Source: an uncultured Flavobacterium sp. (GTDB lineage Bacteria > Bacteroidota > Bacteroidia > Flavobacteriales > Flavobacteriaceae). Taken from it: a stretch of 18,475 bases of DNA. Below, in pieces: positions 7,066 through 12,976 of this stretch; the stretch's first letter is position 1, and each line of letters begins with the position of its first letter. The position numbers were made by a program, and so were the translations under genes. The stretch lies in NCBI GenBank assembly GCA_946479395.1, contig CAMLFV010000022.1, positions 1-18,475 on the forward strand. Reading direction: 5' to 3'. Under the pieces are notes generated by a model. The model searched no databases. It saw only the letters and a list, made by a program, of their open reading frames with translations, and had not been told where the DNA came from.

Positions 7066-7950
7066 TTATTTAGCTGCCGAAACTGCTTCACGATTTTTCT
7101 GTTCTTTTAGAATTTCTGCCTGATATTTTCCGACAATTCCGTTCAATGTTTCAGCCGAAATATCGTTTGCATGACTATCCTTCGCTAAGTCTAACCAAGG
7201 TTTTCTTCCATCAAAATTATAACTTCCATAAACAATCACGGGAGTTCCTTTAGCTTTCACGGTTTCTTTATCGGCTAAAATCCATTCATCAGCCCAATCG
7301 TACATCCATTTTGCATCGGCTTCTAGCAAACGCAAACAGGAATGCGATGCCGGATAACCTGGTAACTGATATTGATGCCACGCAATACCTTCTTCGTTAT
7401 CTAAATTAAAATTCCAACGTAAAACCCACTCATCATCAAATGTGCTTATAGTTTCTTCGCCTTTCCAATTACAAAAATAAAGTCCTTCTGGTGTTTTATT
7501 TTGTTTCGATCCCATGCTCGATGGTCCCCATTTTACCAATTCGCCGTTTTCATATAATCCGTAAGCTTGAATAGGATATGAAAAGATCGCCAGTTTTTTG
7601 ACATCTTTCGCACTGCTTAACGTGTACGGAAAAGGAGAATATGCCAAGAAATCATCATCGAACTGATCGGGAATCAGTAAGGTATCAACCGAAGCAAACG
7701 TACTTTTATCAACACGGTTTAACGCCACAATGGTTGTAAGCTGCTGAGATGTAAATTTTTCCTTGAAGATTTTTCGAACCGAATCGTTACTCTTTAAAAC
7801 CCAGTTGGTGTAGGTGTAATCTTGCGCTTTTTCGTATTTACGCTCGAATTTTTTTTCTAACGACTTTTCTTGTCGTTCTTCTGGTGTATCTTTGCAACCG
7901 ATAACAGATATTAATGTTGCAAAAGTTGTAATTAAAATGGTCTTTTTCAT
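7066..7950 (-). CDS. L,D-transpeptidase (YkuD) lipoprotein, paralogue 2
   Basis: A 294-residue paralogue of the downstream gene, with a shorter linker. The N terminus MKKTILITTFATLISVIGC has a lipobox ending at Cys19, followed by KDTPEERQEK. The YkuD core holds WHQYQLPGYPASHSCLRLL, with His192, His203, nucleophile Cys205 and Arg207. As in its partner, the residue before the catalytic Cys is Ser instead of Gly. It is the first gene of a likely two-gene unit transcribed away from recA. Both copies keep all the catalytic residues, so both are probably active, perhaps with different acceptor substrates. Whether either forms 3-3 cross-links or attaches a protein cannot be told from sequence. Confidence 0.9.
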   Translation of the reverse strand: MKKTILITTFATLISVIGCKDTPEERQEKSLEKKFERKYEKAQDYTYTNWVLKSNDSVRKIFKEKFTSQQLTTIVALNRVDKSTFASVDTLLIPDQFDDDFLAYSPFPYTLSSAKDVKKLAIFSYPIQAYGLYENGELVKWGPSSMGSKQNKTPEGLYFCNWKGEETISTFDDEWVLRWNFNLDNEEGIAWHQYQLPGYPASHSCLRLLEADAKWMYDWADEWILADKETVKAKGTPVIVYGSYNFDGRKPWLDLAKDSHANDISAETLNGIVGKYQAEILKEQKNREAVSAAK

Positions 7951-7974
7951 AGCTAAACTTTTTAATTATAATCG

Positions 7975-8005
7975 TTAAGTTACAAAAAACAACTGTTTCA
8001 ACCAA
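7975..8005 (-). promoter_or_regulatory. Possible promoter of the L,D-transpeptidase pair
   Basis: Minus-strand TTG (8005-8003), 20 bases, then TAACTTAA (7982-7975), two mismatches from TAnnTTTG, 25 bases before the ATG at 7950. This is a weak match in an AT-rich divergent spacer shared with recA. Confidence 0.3.
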
Positions 8006-8087
8006 AATTTGATTATTTAAAATTTACAAATCAATTTATAATTCAATAAAAAAATGGTATTTTTACTTTTACAATATAGAAAAGAAT

Positions 8088-9095
8088 ATGAGTGCAGAAA
8101 AAGAAGCAAAATTGAAAGCTTTACAGCTTACATTAGATAAATTAGATAAAACATACGGGAAAGGAACCGTAATGAAATTGGGCGACAGTGCGGTGGAAGA
8201 AGTTGATGCCATTCCATCGGGATCATTAGGATTAGACCTTGCTTTAGGGGTAATGGGCTATCCGCGCGGAAGAATCATTGAAATCTACGGACCGGAATCA
8301 TCTGGTAAAACAACTTTAACTTTACACGCTATTGCAGAAGCTCAAAAAGCCGGTGGAATTGCCGCTTTTATTGATGCCGAGCATGCATTTGACCGTTTTT
8401 ATGCGCAGAAATTGGGGGTAGATATTGATAATTTGATTATTTCACAACCCGACAATGGGGAACAAGCGTTGGAAATTGCCGAAAACCTAATTCGTTCGGG
8501 AGCAATTGATATTGTGGTAATTGACTCGGTTGCTGCATTAACGCCAAAAAGTGAAATTGAAGGCGAAATGGGCGATTCTAAAATGGGATTACATGCCCGA
8601 TTGATGTCGCAAGCCTTACGTAAATTAACCGGAACCATTTCTAAAACTAACTGTACGGTGTTTTTTATTAACCAGTTGCGTGAAAAAATCGGAGTAATGT
8701 TTGGAAACCCGGAAACTACAACGGGTGGTAATGCGTTAAAATTCTACGCATCGGTTCGTTTGGATATTCGTAAATCAACACAAATTAAAGACGGCGACAA
8801 CGTAATGGGTAACCGCACCAAGGTTAAAATCATTAAAAATAAAGTAGCACCGCCTTTCCGTACGGCAGAATTTGACATTATGTATGGCGAAGGAATTTCG
8901 AAAACAGGTGAAATTTTAGATTTGGCTGTTGATTTTGAAATCGTTAAAAAATCCGGATCATGGTTTAGTTATGGCGATACCAAATTAGGACAGGGTCGTG
9001 ATGCCGTTAAAGCGTTGATTAAAGACAATCCGGAACTTCAGGAAGAATTAGAAGACCGCATTAAACAACATATTAAAGAAGAACAAAATTCTTAA
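8088..9095 (+). CDS. recA: Recombinase RecA
   Basis: DNA-dependent ATPase that forms filaments on single-stranded DNA, performs strand exchange and serves SOS-type signalling. It has 335 residues. The Walker A motif is GPESSGKT (68-75), and the Walker B strand is in [15 protein letters not shown]. Loop L1 is in [20 protein letters not shown], and loop L2 ([25 protein letters not shown]) is intact. The C terminus ends in a short acidic and basic tail ([17 protein letters not shown]). The ATG at 8088 lies about 17 bases after TACTTTTA (8064-8071), a near match to the -7 element; no LexA-type operator was recognised. A strong palindromic terminator follows 5 bases after the stop. The gene is monocistronic, divergent from the L,D-transpeptidase pair. 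Confidence 0.99.
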   Translation: MSAEKEAKLKALQLTLDKLDKTYGKGTVMKLGDSAVEEVDAIPSGSLGLDLALGVMGYPRGRIIEIYGPESSGKTTLTLHAIAEAQKAGGIAAFIDAEHAFDRFYAQKLGVDIDNLIISQPDNGEQALEIAENLIRSGAIDIVVIDSVAALTPKSEIEGEMGDSKMGLHARLMSQALRKLTGTISKTNCTVFFINQLREKIGVMFGNPETTTGGNALKFYASVRLDIRKSTQIKDGDNVMGNRTKVKIIKNKVAPPFRTAEFDIMYGEGISKTGEILDLAVDFEIVKKSGSWFSYGDTKLGQGRDAVKALIKDNPELQEELEDRIKQHIKEEQNS

Positions 9096-9100
9096 AACCA

Positions 9101-9133
9101 AAACCTCCCTTTCAGCTGAAAGGGAGGTTTTTT
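9101..9133. terminator. Bidirectional terminator between recA and the zinc-ribbon gene
   Basis: A perfect 30-bp palindrome with arms AAACCTCCCTTTCAG (9101-9115) and its reverse complement (9116-9130), followed by more T. On the minus strand it is followed by TTTTGGTTTT. Its T tract runs into the stop codon (9132-9134) of the convergent gene, so the two genes share it. Confidence 0.88.
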
Positions 9134-9686
9134 ATTTGTAATCGTTTGGCTTAACAACATATTCATCTACAAAAGCACCATTTTTATCTTTATAATAATA
9201 TTTAAAAGTAACATCTCTTTTTCTTTGAGGTTCCATAGAAGGATTTGTTTTGATGTTTTCTAAAATACCCGGATAAACATATTTACGAACAGTATCTAAA
9301 TTAACTTCAGATTTATCTAAACCAATCAACTTGTAATTATATTGAAAAATCTTTCCTGGCAAAGCCACAGTATTTTCTAAAACAGTATATTCATCAACTT
9401 GCACCGGGCAGGTTTTATTAAGTTCATCTGCCACAGCTTTCATCTCCTTATCAATAGAGCTATCATTATTAAAGAAAGATTGAACAAGAAAATACATTGC
9501 AAAAAAACCTACAACAGAACCTATTACTGCGGCTATGTTCGATTTCTTCTTAATCACTTTCTCATCGGTTTTAGTCTGAACTACTTCTTCTATAGGATTT
9601 TGTTTTGGCAAAGAATAACCACAACTTTTACAAAATTTAGCATCTAAATTATTCTCCGTATCACAATTGGTACAAATATTACTCAT
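9132..9686 (-). CDS. Zinc-ribbon domain membrane protein of unknown function
   Basis: A 184-residue protein beginning MSNICTNCDTENN. Cys5, Cys8, Cys19 and Cys22 form a CxxC-x10-CxxC zinc ribbon of the type that heads many small membrane proteins. A charged linker with KKKSN leads to one membrane helix (about 51-72, AAVIGSVVGFFAMYFLVQSFF). The rest (75-184), rich in Lys and Tyr with one cysteine (Cys93), is expected outside the cytoplasm and is not recognised; its strands (KIFQYNYKLIG, DVTFKYYYKDKNG) suggest a small alpha/beta sensor-like domain. A longer TTG start at 9803 would run through the TPP riboswitch on the other strand and is rejected. An exact TACTTTTG element lies 11 bases upstream of the ATG chosen. 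Confidence 0.82.
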   Translation of the reverse strand: MSNICTNCDTENNLDAKFCKSCGYSLPKQNPIEEVVQTKTDEKVIKKKSNIAAVIGSVVGFFAMYFLVQSFFNNDSSIDKEMKAVADELNKTCPVQVDEYTVLENTVALPGKIFQYNYKLIGLDKSEVNLDTVRKYVYPGILENIKTNPSMEPQRKRDVTFKYYYKDKNGAFVDEYVVKPNDYK

Positions 9687-9697
9687 GTTTTTTTTTG

Positions 9698-9705
9698 CAA
9701 AAGTA
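9698..9705 (-). promoter_or_regulatory. -7 element of the zinc-ribbon gene
   Basis: TACTTTTG on the minus strand matches the Bacteroidota -7 consensus TAnnTTTG exactly and sits 11 bases before the ATG at 9686. No clear TTG -33 element is present. It supports the short start of the gene. Confidence 0.45.
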
Positions 9706-9756
9706 TTTAATAAATATGTAAAAACCTTCCCCAATCCAGAAAAAATCATCAATTTT

Positions 9757-9866
9757 GAGCAAGCAATGGGGTGCCGATTAGTATTGGCTGAGATGATACC
9801 CAAGAACCTGGTTCTGCACCTGATCCGGATAATGCCGGCGTAGGAATTGTAACTTTATCATCTCAT
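9757..9866 (+). promoter_or_regulatory. TPP riboswitch (THI element) with expression platform
   Basis: The conserved thiamine-pyrophosphate aptamer is readable: GGGGTGCC (9768-9775), GGCTGAGATGATACCC (9786-9801), then ACCTGATCCGGATAATGCC and GGCGTAGGA ending near 9845. P1 can form from CAAT (9764-9767) with ATTG (9846-9849). P2 is GGGT with ACCC, P3 is GCC with GGC, and P5 pairs CCGG with CCGG. The joining stretch after P2 holds an extra small hairpin, GAAC-CTG-GTTC. Downstream, TATCATCTCA (9856-9865) is the perfect complement of TGAGATGATA (9789-9798), which includes the TPP-contacting CTGAGA core, so the two states are mutually exclusive. It lies 17 bases before the start of the transporter gene and should switch that operon off when TPP is plentiful. 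Confidence 0.95.
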
Positions 9867-9882
9867 CATTTAATTTATTTAT

Positions 9883-10473
9883 ATGATGCAGGAAATTTTA
9901 AGTAAAACCAGCCTTTTAGAATGGTTTGGGGTGTTTTTTTCGGTTGTGCAGGTTTTACTGGCACAACGCAACAACATTCACAATTATCTTTTTGGAATCG
10001 CCGGTATTGTTCTGGCTATGTTTGTTAAATTCAACGCCAAGTTGTATGCCGAGTTTACGCTTGATTTTTACTACCTTATAATGAGTATTTACGGCTGGCT
10101 GTTCTGGAAATTTGGCAAACAACAAACCGAAACCCCTATTTCGTTCACCACAACTACAGAAAAATACAAGGCAACAGGCATTGTGGTTGCAGCATTTTTA
10201 ATTTTCTATATTTTTTTAACCAATTACACCAACAGTGATGTACCTTTGTGGGATTCTTTGGTGACTGCTTTTGCCTGGGCGGGAATGTGGCTTATGGCGA
10301 AACGCAAAATAGAAAACTGGGTGCTGTTAAACATTAGTAATTTTCTTGCCGTACCGCTTTTAATTCATAAAGAACTGTATCTGTACGCTGCCTTAACCGC
10401 CTTTTTGTTTGTGGTTGCCATTTTTGGATACATGAATTGGTACAAAATTTTAAAGCAGCAAAAAAATGCATAG
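9883..10473 (+). CDS. pnuT: PnuC-family transporter, probable thiamine transporter PnuT
   Basis: A 196-residue polytopic inner-membrane protein of the PnuC family, which moves vitamin-like nucleosides by facilitated diffusion followed by intracellular trapping. Typical motifs are YYLIMSIYGWLFWKFG (63-78) and ENWVLLNISNFLAVPLL then YLYAALTAFLFVVAIFGYMNWYK near the C terminus. About seven hydrophobic segments can be followed. PnuC itself imports nicotinamide riboside; homologues under THI elements in Bacteroidota are called PnuT and proposed to import thiamine. The TPP riboswitch directly upstream makes thiamine the likely substrate here. The start is MMQE at 9883, with the second ATG at 9886 equally possible. 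The stop overlaps the next start by 8 bases, indicating one mRNA. Confidence 0.9.
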   Translation: MMQEILSKTSLLEWFGVFFSVVQVLLAQRNNIHNYLFGIAGIVLAMFVKFNAKLYAEFTLDFYYLIMSIYGWLFWKFGKQQTETPISFTTTTEKYKATGIVVAAFLIFYIFLTNYTNSDVPLWDSLVTAFAWAGMWLMAKRKIENWVLLNISNFLAVPLLIHKELYLYAALTAFLFVVAIFGYMNWYKILKQQKNA

Positions 10474-11473
10474 TTCCACAATTCAGCAAAAATTATTCGG
10501 AGCTAAGGAAATTCCTGCCGATGTTATCAATCATATTTATACAGAACGCTGGCTGCAAATCTGGGTTCCTAAAATGTACGGCGGTTTGGGTTTGAACTTT
10601 ACAAACGGACTAAAACTTTTAAAATCGTTAGCTTTTATTGATGGAAGTCTGGGCTGGATGGTTACTTTATGTGCCGGTGCCAATTATTTTTCGCGCAACC
10701 TGAAACCCGAAATTGCTCAAGAACTTTTTAAAGATAATTTTACGTGTTTTGGTGGCAGCGGAGCTATTGGGGGAACTGCCGAAAAATTAAACGATTTCTA
10801 TTTGATTAACGGCAGATGGATCTTTGCTACGGGCGCACCGTATTTGAGTCATTTTACTTTGAACGCGGTGGTTACCGAAAACAACCAGCCTGTTTTAGAC
10901 GAAAATGGCAAAGAATTGATTCGATCTTTTATTATTTCGAAAGATCAAGTGGAAATTATTGCTGATTGGAAAGCCATGGGAATGCAGGCTACCGGAACAT
11001 TTTCGTTTACGGTTGATGCTATTTTGGTTGATGCCAATCACAGTTTTATTTATAACGAATTTTATACCGATGCGGTTTTAGATCGAATTCCGTTTGGAAT
11101 TTTTGCCGATTTAACTTTGTTGGTAAATTATTTGGGAATGGCTGAACATTTTCTTAATGAAGCCGAAGAAATAAAACCACAGTTAGATGTTGAAGCTTTT
11201 AGAAACTATATTTCTTCAGAAGAAAATCAAACCTATTTATTTGCAGATAAAATTGAAACACTTTTAGAAGATCAGCAGGAAATATCAACCGAAATTCAAA
11301 CCGAAATTCATCAGTTTGCTGAAACATTGGTTGCTACTTTATCGCACAAAATTTTAGATCTGTACTTTCAGTTAGGTATCAAAGCATCGCACACCAATGA
11401 ACCTATTCATCAAACATTTCGCGATTATTTTACCGCATCACAACATGCTAATTTTAGAAGCGTTTATGTTTAA
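10466..11473 (+). CDS. Acyl-CoA dehydrogenase-like flavoprotein in the thiamine operon
   Basis: A 335-residue protein with acyl-CoA dehydrogenase/group D flavin monooxygenase architecture. The N-terminal helical domain includes PKMYGGLGLNFTNGLKLLKSLAFIDGSLGWM. The middle beta-domain shows NGRWIFATGA (115-124) and DWKAMGMQATGTFSF (167-181). The C-terminal helical bundle ends FRDYFTASQHANF, the position of the RD...S/TASQH signature in HpaB/HsaA-like enzymes. It is slightly shorter than the usual 380-400 residues but has both ends. No classic catalytic Glu of acyl-CoA dehydrogenases could be placed. It overlaps pnuT by 8 bases and so is under the TPP riboswitch. This suggests a flavin-dependent oxidation of a thiamine precursor, analogue or breakdown product, but that is inference from context. 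A true acyl-CoA substrate is not excluded. Confidence 0.8.
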   Translation: MHSSTIQQKLFGAKEIPADVINHIYTERWLQIWVPKMYGGLGLNFTNGLKLLKSLAFIDGSLGWMVTLCAGANYFSRNLKPEIAQELFKDNFTCFGGSGAIGGTAEKLNDFYLINGRWIFATGAPYLSHFTLNAVVTENNQPVLDENGKELIRSFIISKDQVEIIADWKAMGMQATGTFSFTVDAILVDANHSFIYNEFYTDAVLDRIPFGIFADLTLLVNYLGMAEHFLNEAEEIKPQLDVEAFRNYISSEENQTYLFADKIETLLEDQQEISTEIQTEIHQFAETLVATLSHKILDLYFQLGIKASHTNEPIHQTFRDYFTASQHANFRSVYV

Positions 11474-11487
11474 CAAACATTTGTAAA

Positions 11488-11533
11488 GAGCATCTTGCTT
11501 AATCTCTTGGCGCGAGCATCTTGCTCGTGCCAA
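11488..11533. repeat. REP-like hairpin with a partial upstream copy
   Basis: TTGGCGCGAGCA (11507-11518) pairs with TGCTCGTGCCAA (11522-11533), 12 bp with one wobble pair and loop TCT. The core GAGCATCTTGCT also occurs alone at 11488-11499. It lies just after the flavoprotein stop. No T tract follows, so it is unlikely to be a simple terminator. It resembles extragenic palindromes dispersed in Bacteroidota genomes. Confidence 0.65.
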
Positions 11534-11585
11534 ATGCCCAAACTAATAACCCGACCGCAAGGTTTTGTAATCCGTGTAATTAAAT

Positions 11586-11646
11586 AATGCAAATCGGGGA
11601 AGTAGCAATACAAATCGGGTGGTGCAAAATAGAAATCGAGTGCTAC
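11586..11646 (+). repeat. Three imperfect 21-bp direct repeats
   Basis: Units start at 11586, 11607 and 11628 and share AATnnAAATCGnG: AATGCAAATCGGGG, AATACAAATCGGGT, AATAGAAATCGAGT, each followed by a short stretch containing GC or TAC. The period is 21 bases. They lie in the spacer upstream of the toxin-antitoxin promoter; their function is unknown. Confidence 0.5.
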
Positions 11647-11658
11647 AACCTAATAAAC

Positions 11659-11689
11659 TTGCATAAGTTACCAATAATTGGTAACTTTG
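11659..11689 (+). promoter_or_regulatory. parDE promoter with embedded operator
   Basis: TTG (11659-11661), 20 bases, then TAACTTTG (11682-11689), an exact match to TAnnTTTG, 17 bases before the antitoxin ATG. Between and across these elements lies a perfect inverted repeat, AAGTTACCAAT (11665-11675), one base, and its complement (11677-11687). A ribbon-helix-helix antitoxin bound there would block RNA polymerase, as expected for toxin-antitoxin autorepression. Confidence 0.72.
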
Positions 11690-11705
11690 AATAAAGTATT
11701 AAAAT

Positions 11706-11954
11706 ATGAAAAATACATCAATATCACTGGGAACTTATTTTGATCAGTTTGTAAGTAGCCAAGTTTCAGCAGGTCGTTATAAAAATGTAAGTGAAGTTGT
11801 TAGAGCAGCACTTCGGTTGTTAGAAGATGAAGAAAGCAAATCCATTGCATTGAAAGCTGCAATTCAAAAAGGATTAGATAGTCCTCTCGTTGAAAATTTC
11901 GCCTTCAAAGAAAATTTGAAAAAACTAAAAGAAGAAAGAAGAAAAAATGGCTAA
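11706..11954 (+). CDS. parD: ParD-family antitoxin (ribbon-helix-helix)
   Basis: An 82-residue antitoxin of a type II module. The N-terminal half (MKNTSISLGTYFDQFVSSQVSAGRYKNVSEVVRAALRLLEDEE) is the ParD ribbon-helix-helix DNA-binding domain: the SISLG strand, then two helices, with the conserved GRYKNVSEVVRAALRLLE signature. The C-terminal charged tail (KENLKKLKEERRKNG) should wrap the toxin and be protease-sensitive when free. Its stop overlaps the toxin start by 8 bases. The inverted repeat in its promoter is the likely operator. The symbol is given by family; the exact subfamily is not established. Confidence 0.92.
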   Translation: MKNTSISLGTYFDQFVSSQVSAGRYKNVSEVVRAALRLLEDEESKSIALKAAIQKGLDSPLVENFAFKENLKKLKEERRKNG

Positions 11955-12246
11955 AGTTATTTTAAGACAGGAAGCTATTGACGACTTAAATGACATTTGG
12001 GTTTACACTACTGATGAATGGTCTGAAAAACAAGCTGACAAATACTATAACGCCATAGAATTTGCTTGTAAGCAAATTGGGAACAATCCAGATCTTGGAA
12101 AAGAATATGATAGAATAAGTAATAATTTACTTGGGTTAAGAACAGGAAAACACATAATTTTCTATCAAGTTATTTCAAAAGATAGAATTGAAGTTGTCAG
12201 AATATTACATGAACGAATGGATTTGAAAAACAGAATAGACAAATAA
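11947..12246 (+). CDS. parE: ParE/RelE-superfamily toxin
   Basis: A 99-residue toxin paired with the preceding antitoxin. It shows the ParE pattern: VILRQEAIDDLNDIWVYTTDEW at the start, with a YYNAI helix, then GKEYDRISNNLLGLRTGKHIIFYQV, and RIEVVRILHERMDL at the end, the conserved RILHERMD of the ParE family. ParE members usually poison DNA gyrase, while RelE members cut mRNA; the presence of LRTGKHIIFYQV and the ParD-type partner favour ParE. It is complete. The module may stabilise the locus or respond to stress. The chosen ATG overlaps the parD stop, giving translational coupling so that antitoxin is made first. Confidence 0.92.
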   Translation: MAKVILRQEAIDDLNDIWVYTTDEWSEKQADKYYNAIEFACKQIGNNPDLGKEYDRISNNLLGLRTGKHIIFYQVISKDRIEVVRILHERMDLKNRIDK

Positions 12247-12257
12247 AAAAAATGTAA

Positions 12258-12347
12258 TCGCTACGCGAAGTCTCTTGACTTTACGCCTACATAGAAAGTT
12301 TTACGCAGTTTATCTCTTCTTGTGCGATCCTGAAACAAGTTCAGGAT
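12258..12347. repeat. Cluster of short hairpins downstream of parE
   Basis: Three small inverted repeats in 90 bases: TCGC-TAC-GCGA (12258-12268), AAGTC-TCTT-GACTT (12268-12281) and ATCCTGAA-ACAAG-TTCAGGAT (12327-12347). The first two form a figure similar to the hairpin at 11507-11533 (a GCGNNAG/TCTT pattern). None is followed by a T tract on either strand. They lie between convergent genes. Confidence 0.5.
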
Positions 12348-12358
12348 GAATGATCGTG

Positions 12359-12976
12359 TCACTTATAATAAATCCTCAACAAAATAGGTTTTTTGCTTTT
12401 ATCAATAATGTCTTCCAAAATTTTAAAAGTTTCGTTACTAACCATTGGGCAGCCTTCGCTATTAATAATGGGTACCAACTGTTCTTCGTGCGGCATAAAT
12501 GTGTAAGTATGCAAAACCACATAACGTGCAAAAGCTTGGTCGTTAGTTTTATCTAAACCATGCAGTTTGTACGATTTCCCAAATCTGCCTACATAATCTA
12601 CTCCCACTTTATAATTTCCTAACGACGTCATATTACTGCCTTCTACATTGCTAAACTGCAATTCGCCATACGTTCCGGTATTCGATCCTTTGCCATGCGC
12701 TACCAAACCTTCGTGCAAAATACTGTCGTTCTCAACATCGTACACATAAAAGCGGTTGTAACGACTTTTAATAGCCATATCTGTCAAGAAAACAATATCT
12801 TGATTATAATCGGGATTTTGTTTTAAAAATTCTTTAGCTTTATCGGAGTTTAATATAAATCGATCTTTAGCTTCAAGAGAAACTTCGTGTTGTGGTCGAA
12901 CGAATTTAAGTATCAAAAAAGCAACTGCAGCTAATAAAACAATTGCTATTAAACTACGAATGATTATTTTTTTCAT
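12359..12976 (-). CDS. YkuD_2-type murein L,D-transpeptidase catalytic protein
   Basis: A 205-residue membrane-anchored protein. One N-terminal helix (MKKIIIRSLIAIVLLAAVAFLILKF, shown in two parts around residue 20) is followed by a periplasmic domain of the YkuD_2 family. The conserved histidine is in YVVLHTYTF (His156) and the catalytic Cys176 is in INSEGCPMVS (171-180), matching the family S-x-GCP signature. FYVYDVENDSILHEGLVAHGKGS (76-98, with His94) and MTSLGNYKVG are further family landmarks. It is distinct from the two YkuD lipoproteins at 5.9-7.9 kb. Its start overlaps the end of the plsC-like gene by 23 bases, so the two are cotranscribed and probably coupled. The enzyme probably modifies peptidoglycan stem peptides; whether it is an L,D-transpeptidase in vivo is not shown. 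Confidence 0.85.
   Translation of the reverse strand: MKKIIIRSLIAIVLLAAVAFLILKFVRPQHEVSLEAKDRFILNSDKAKEFLKQNPDYNQDIVFLTDMAIKSRYNRFYVYDVENDSILHEGLVAHGKGSNTGTYGELQFSNVEGSNMTSLGNYKVGVDYVGRFGKSYKLHGLDKTNDQAFARYVVLHTYTFMPHEEQLVPIINSEGCPMVSNETFKILEDIIDKSKKPILLRIYYK

Noticed and set aside
8064..8071. recA promoter element TACTTTTA
   Set aside because: It is close to TAnnTTTG, but there is no TTG at the usual distance and the region is very AT-rich. It is mentioned only under recA.
9687..9803. N-terminal extension of the zinc-ribbon protein from a TTG at 9803
   Set aside because: The extension runs antisense through the TPP riboswitch and past an exact minus-strand -7 element (9705-9698). Its sequence has no domain character, while the ATG at 9686 begins directly at the zinc ribbon.
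11586..11646. CRISPR array
   Set aside because: The three units are only about 13 well-matched bases long, directly adjacent with a 21-base period and no spacers of constant length, and there are no cas genes.
12327..12347. Intrinsic terminator for the YkuD_2 gene
   Set aside because: The stem is good and lies near the stop, but no T tract follows on either strand, so it was listed as a repeat.
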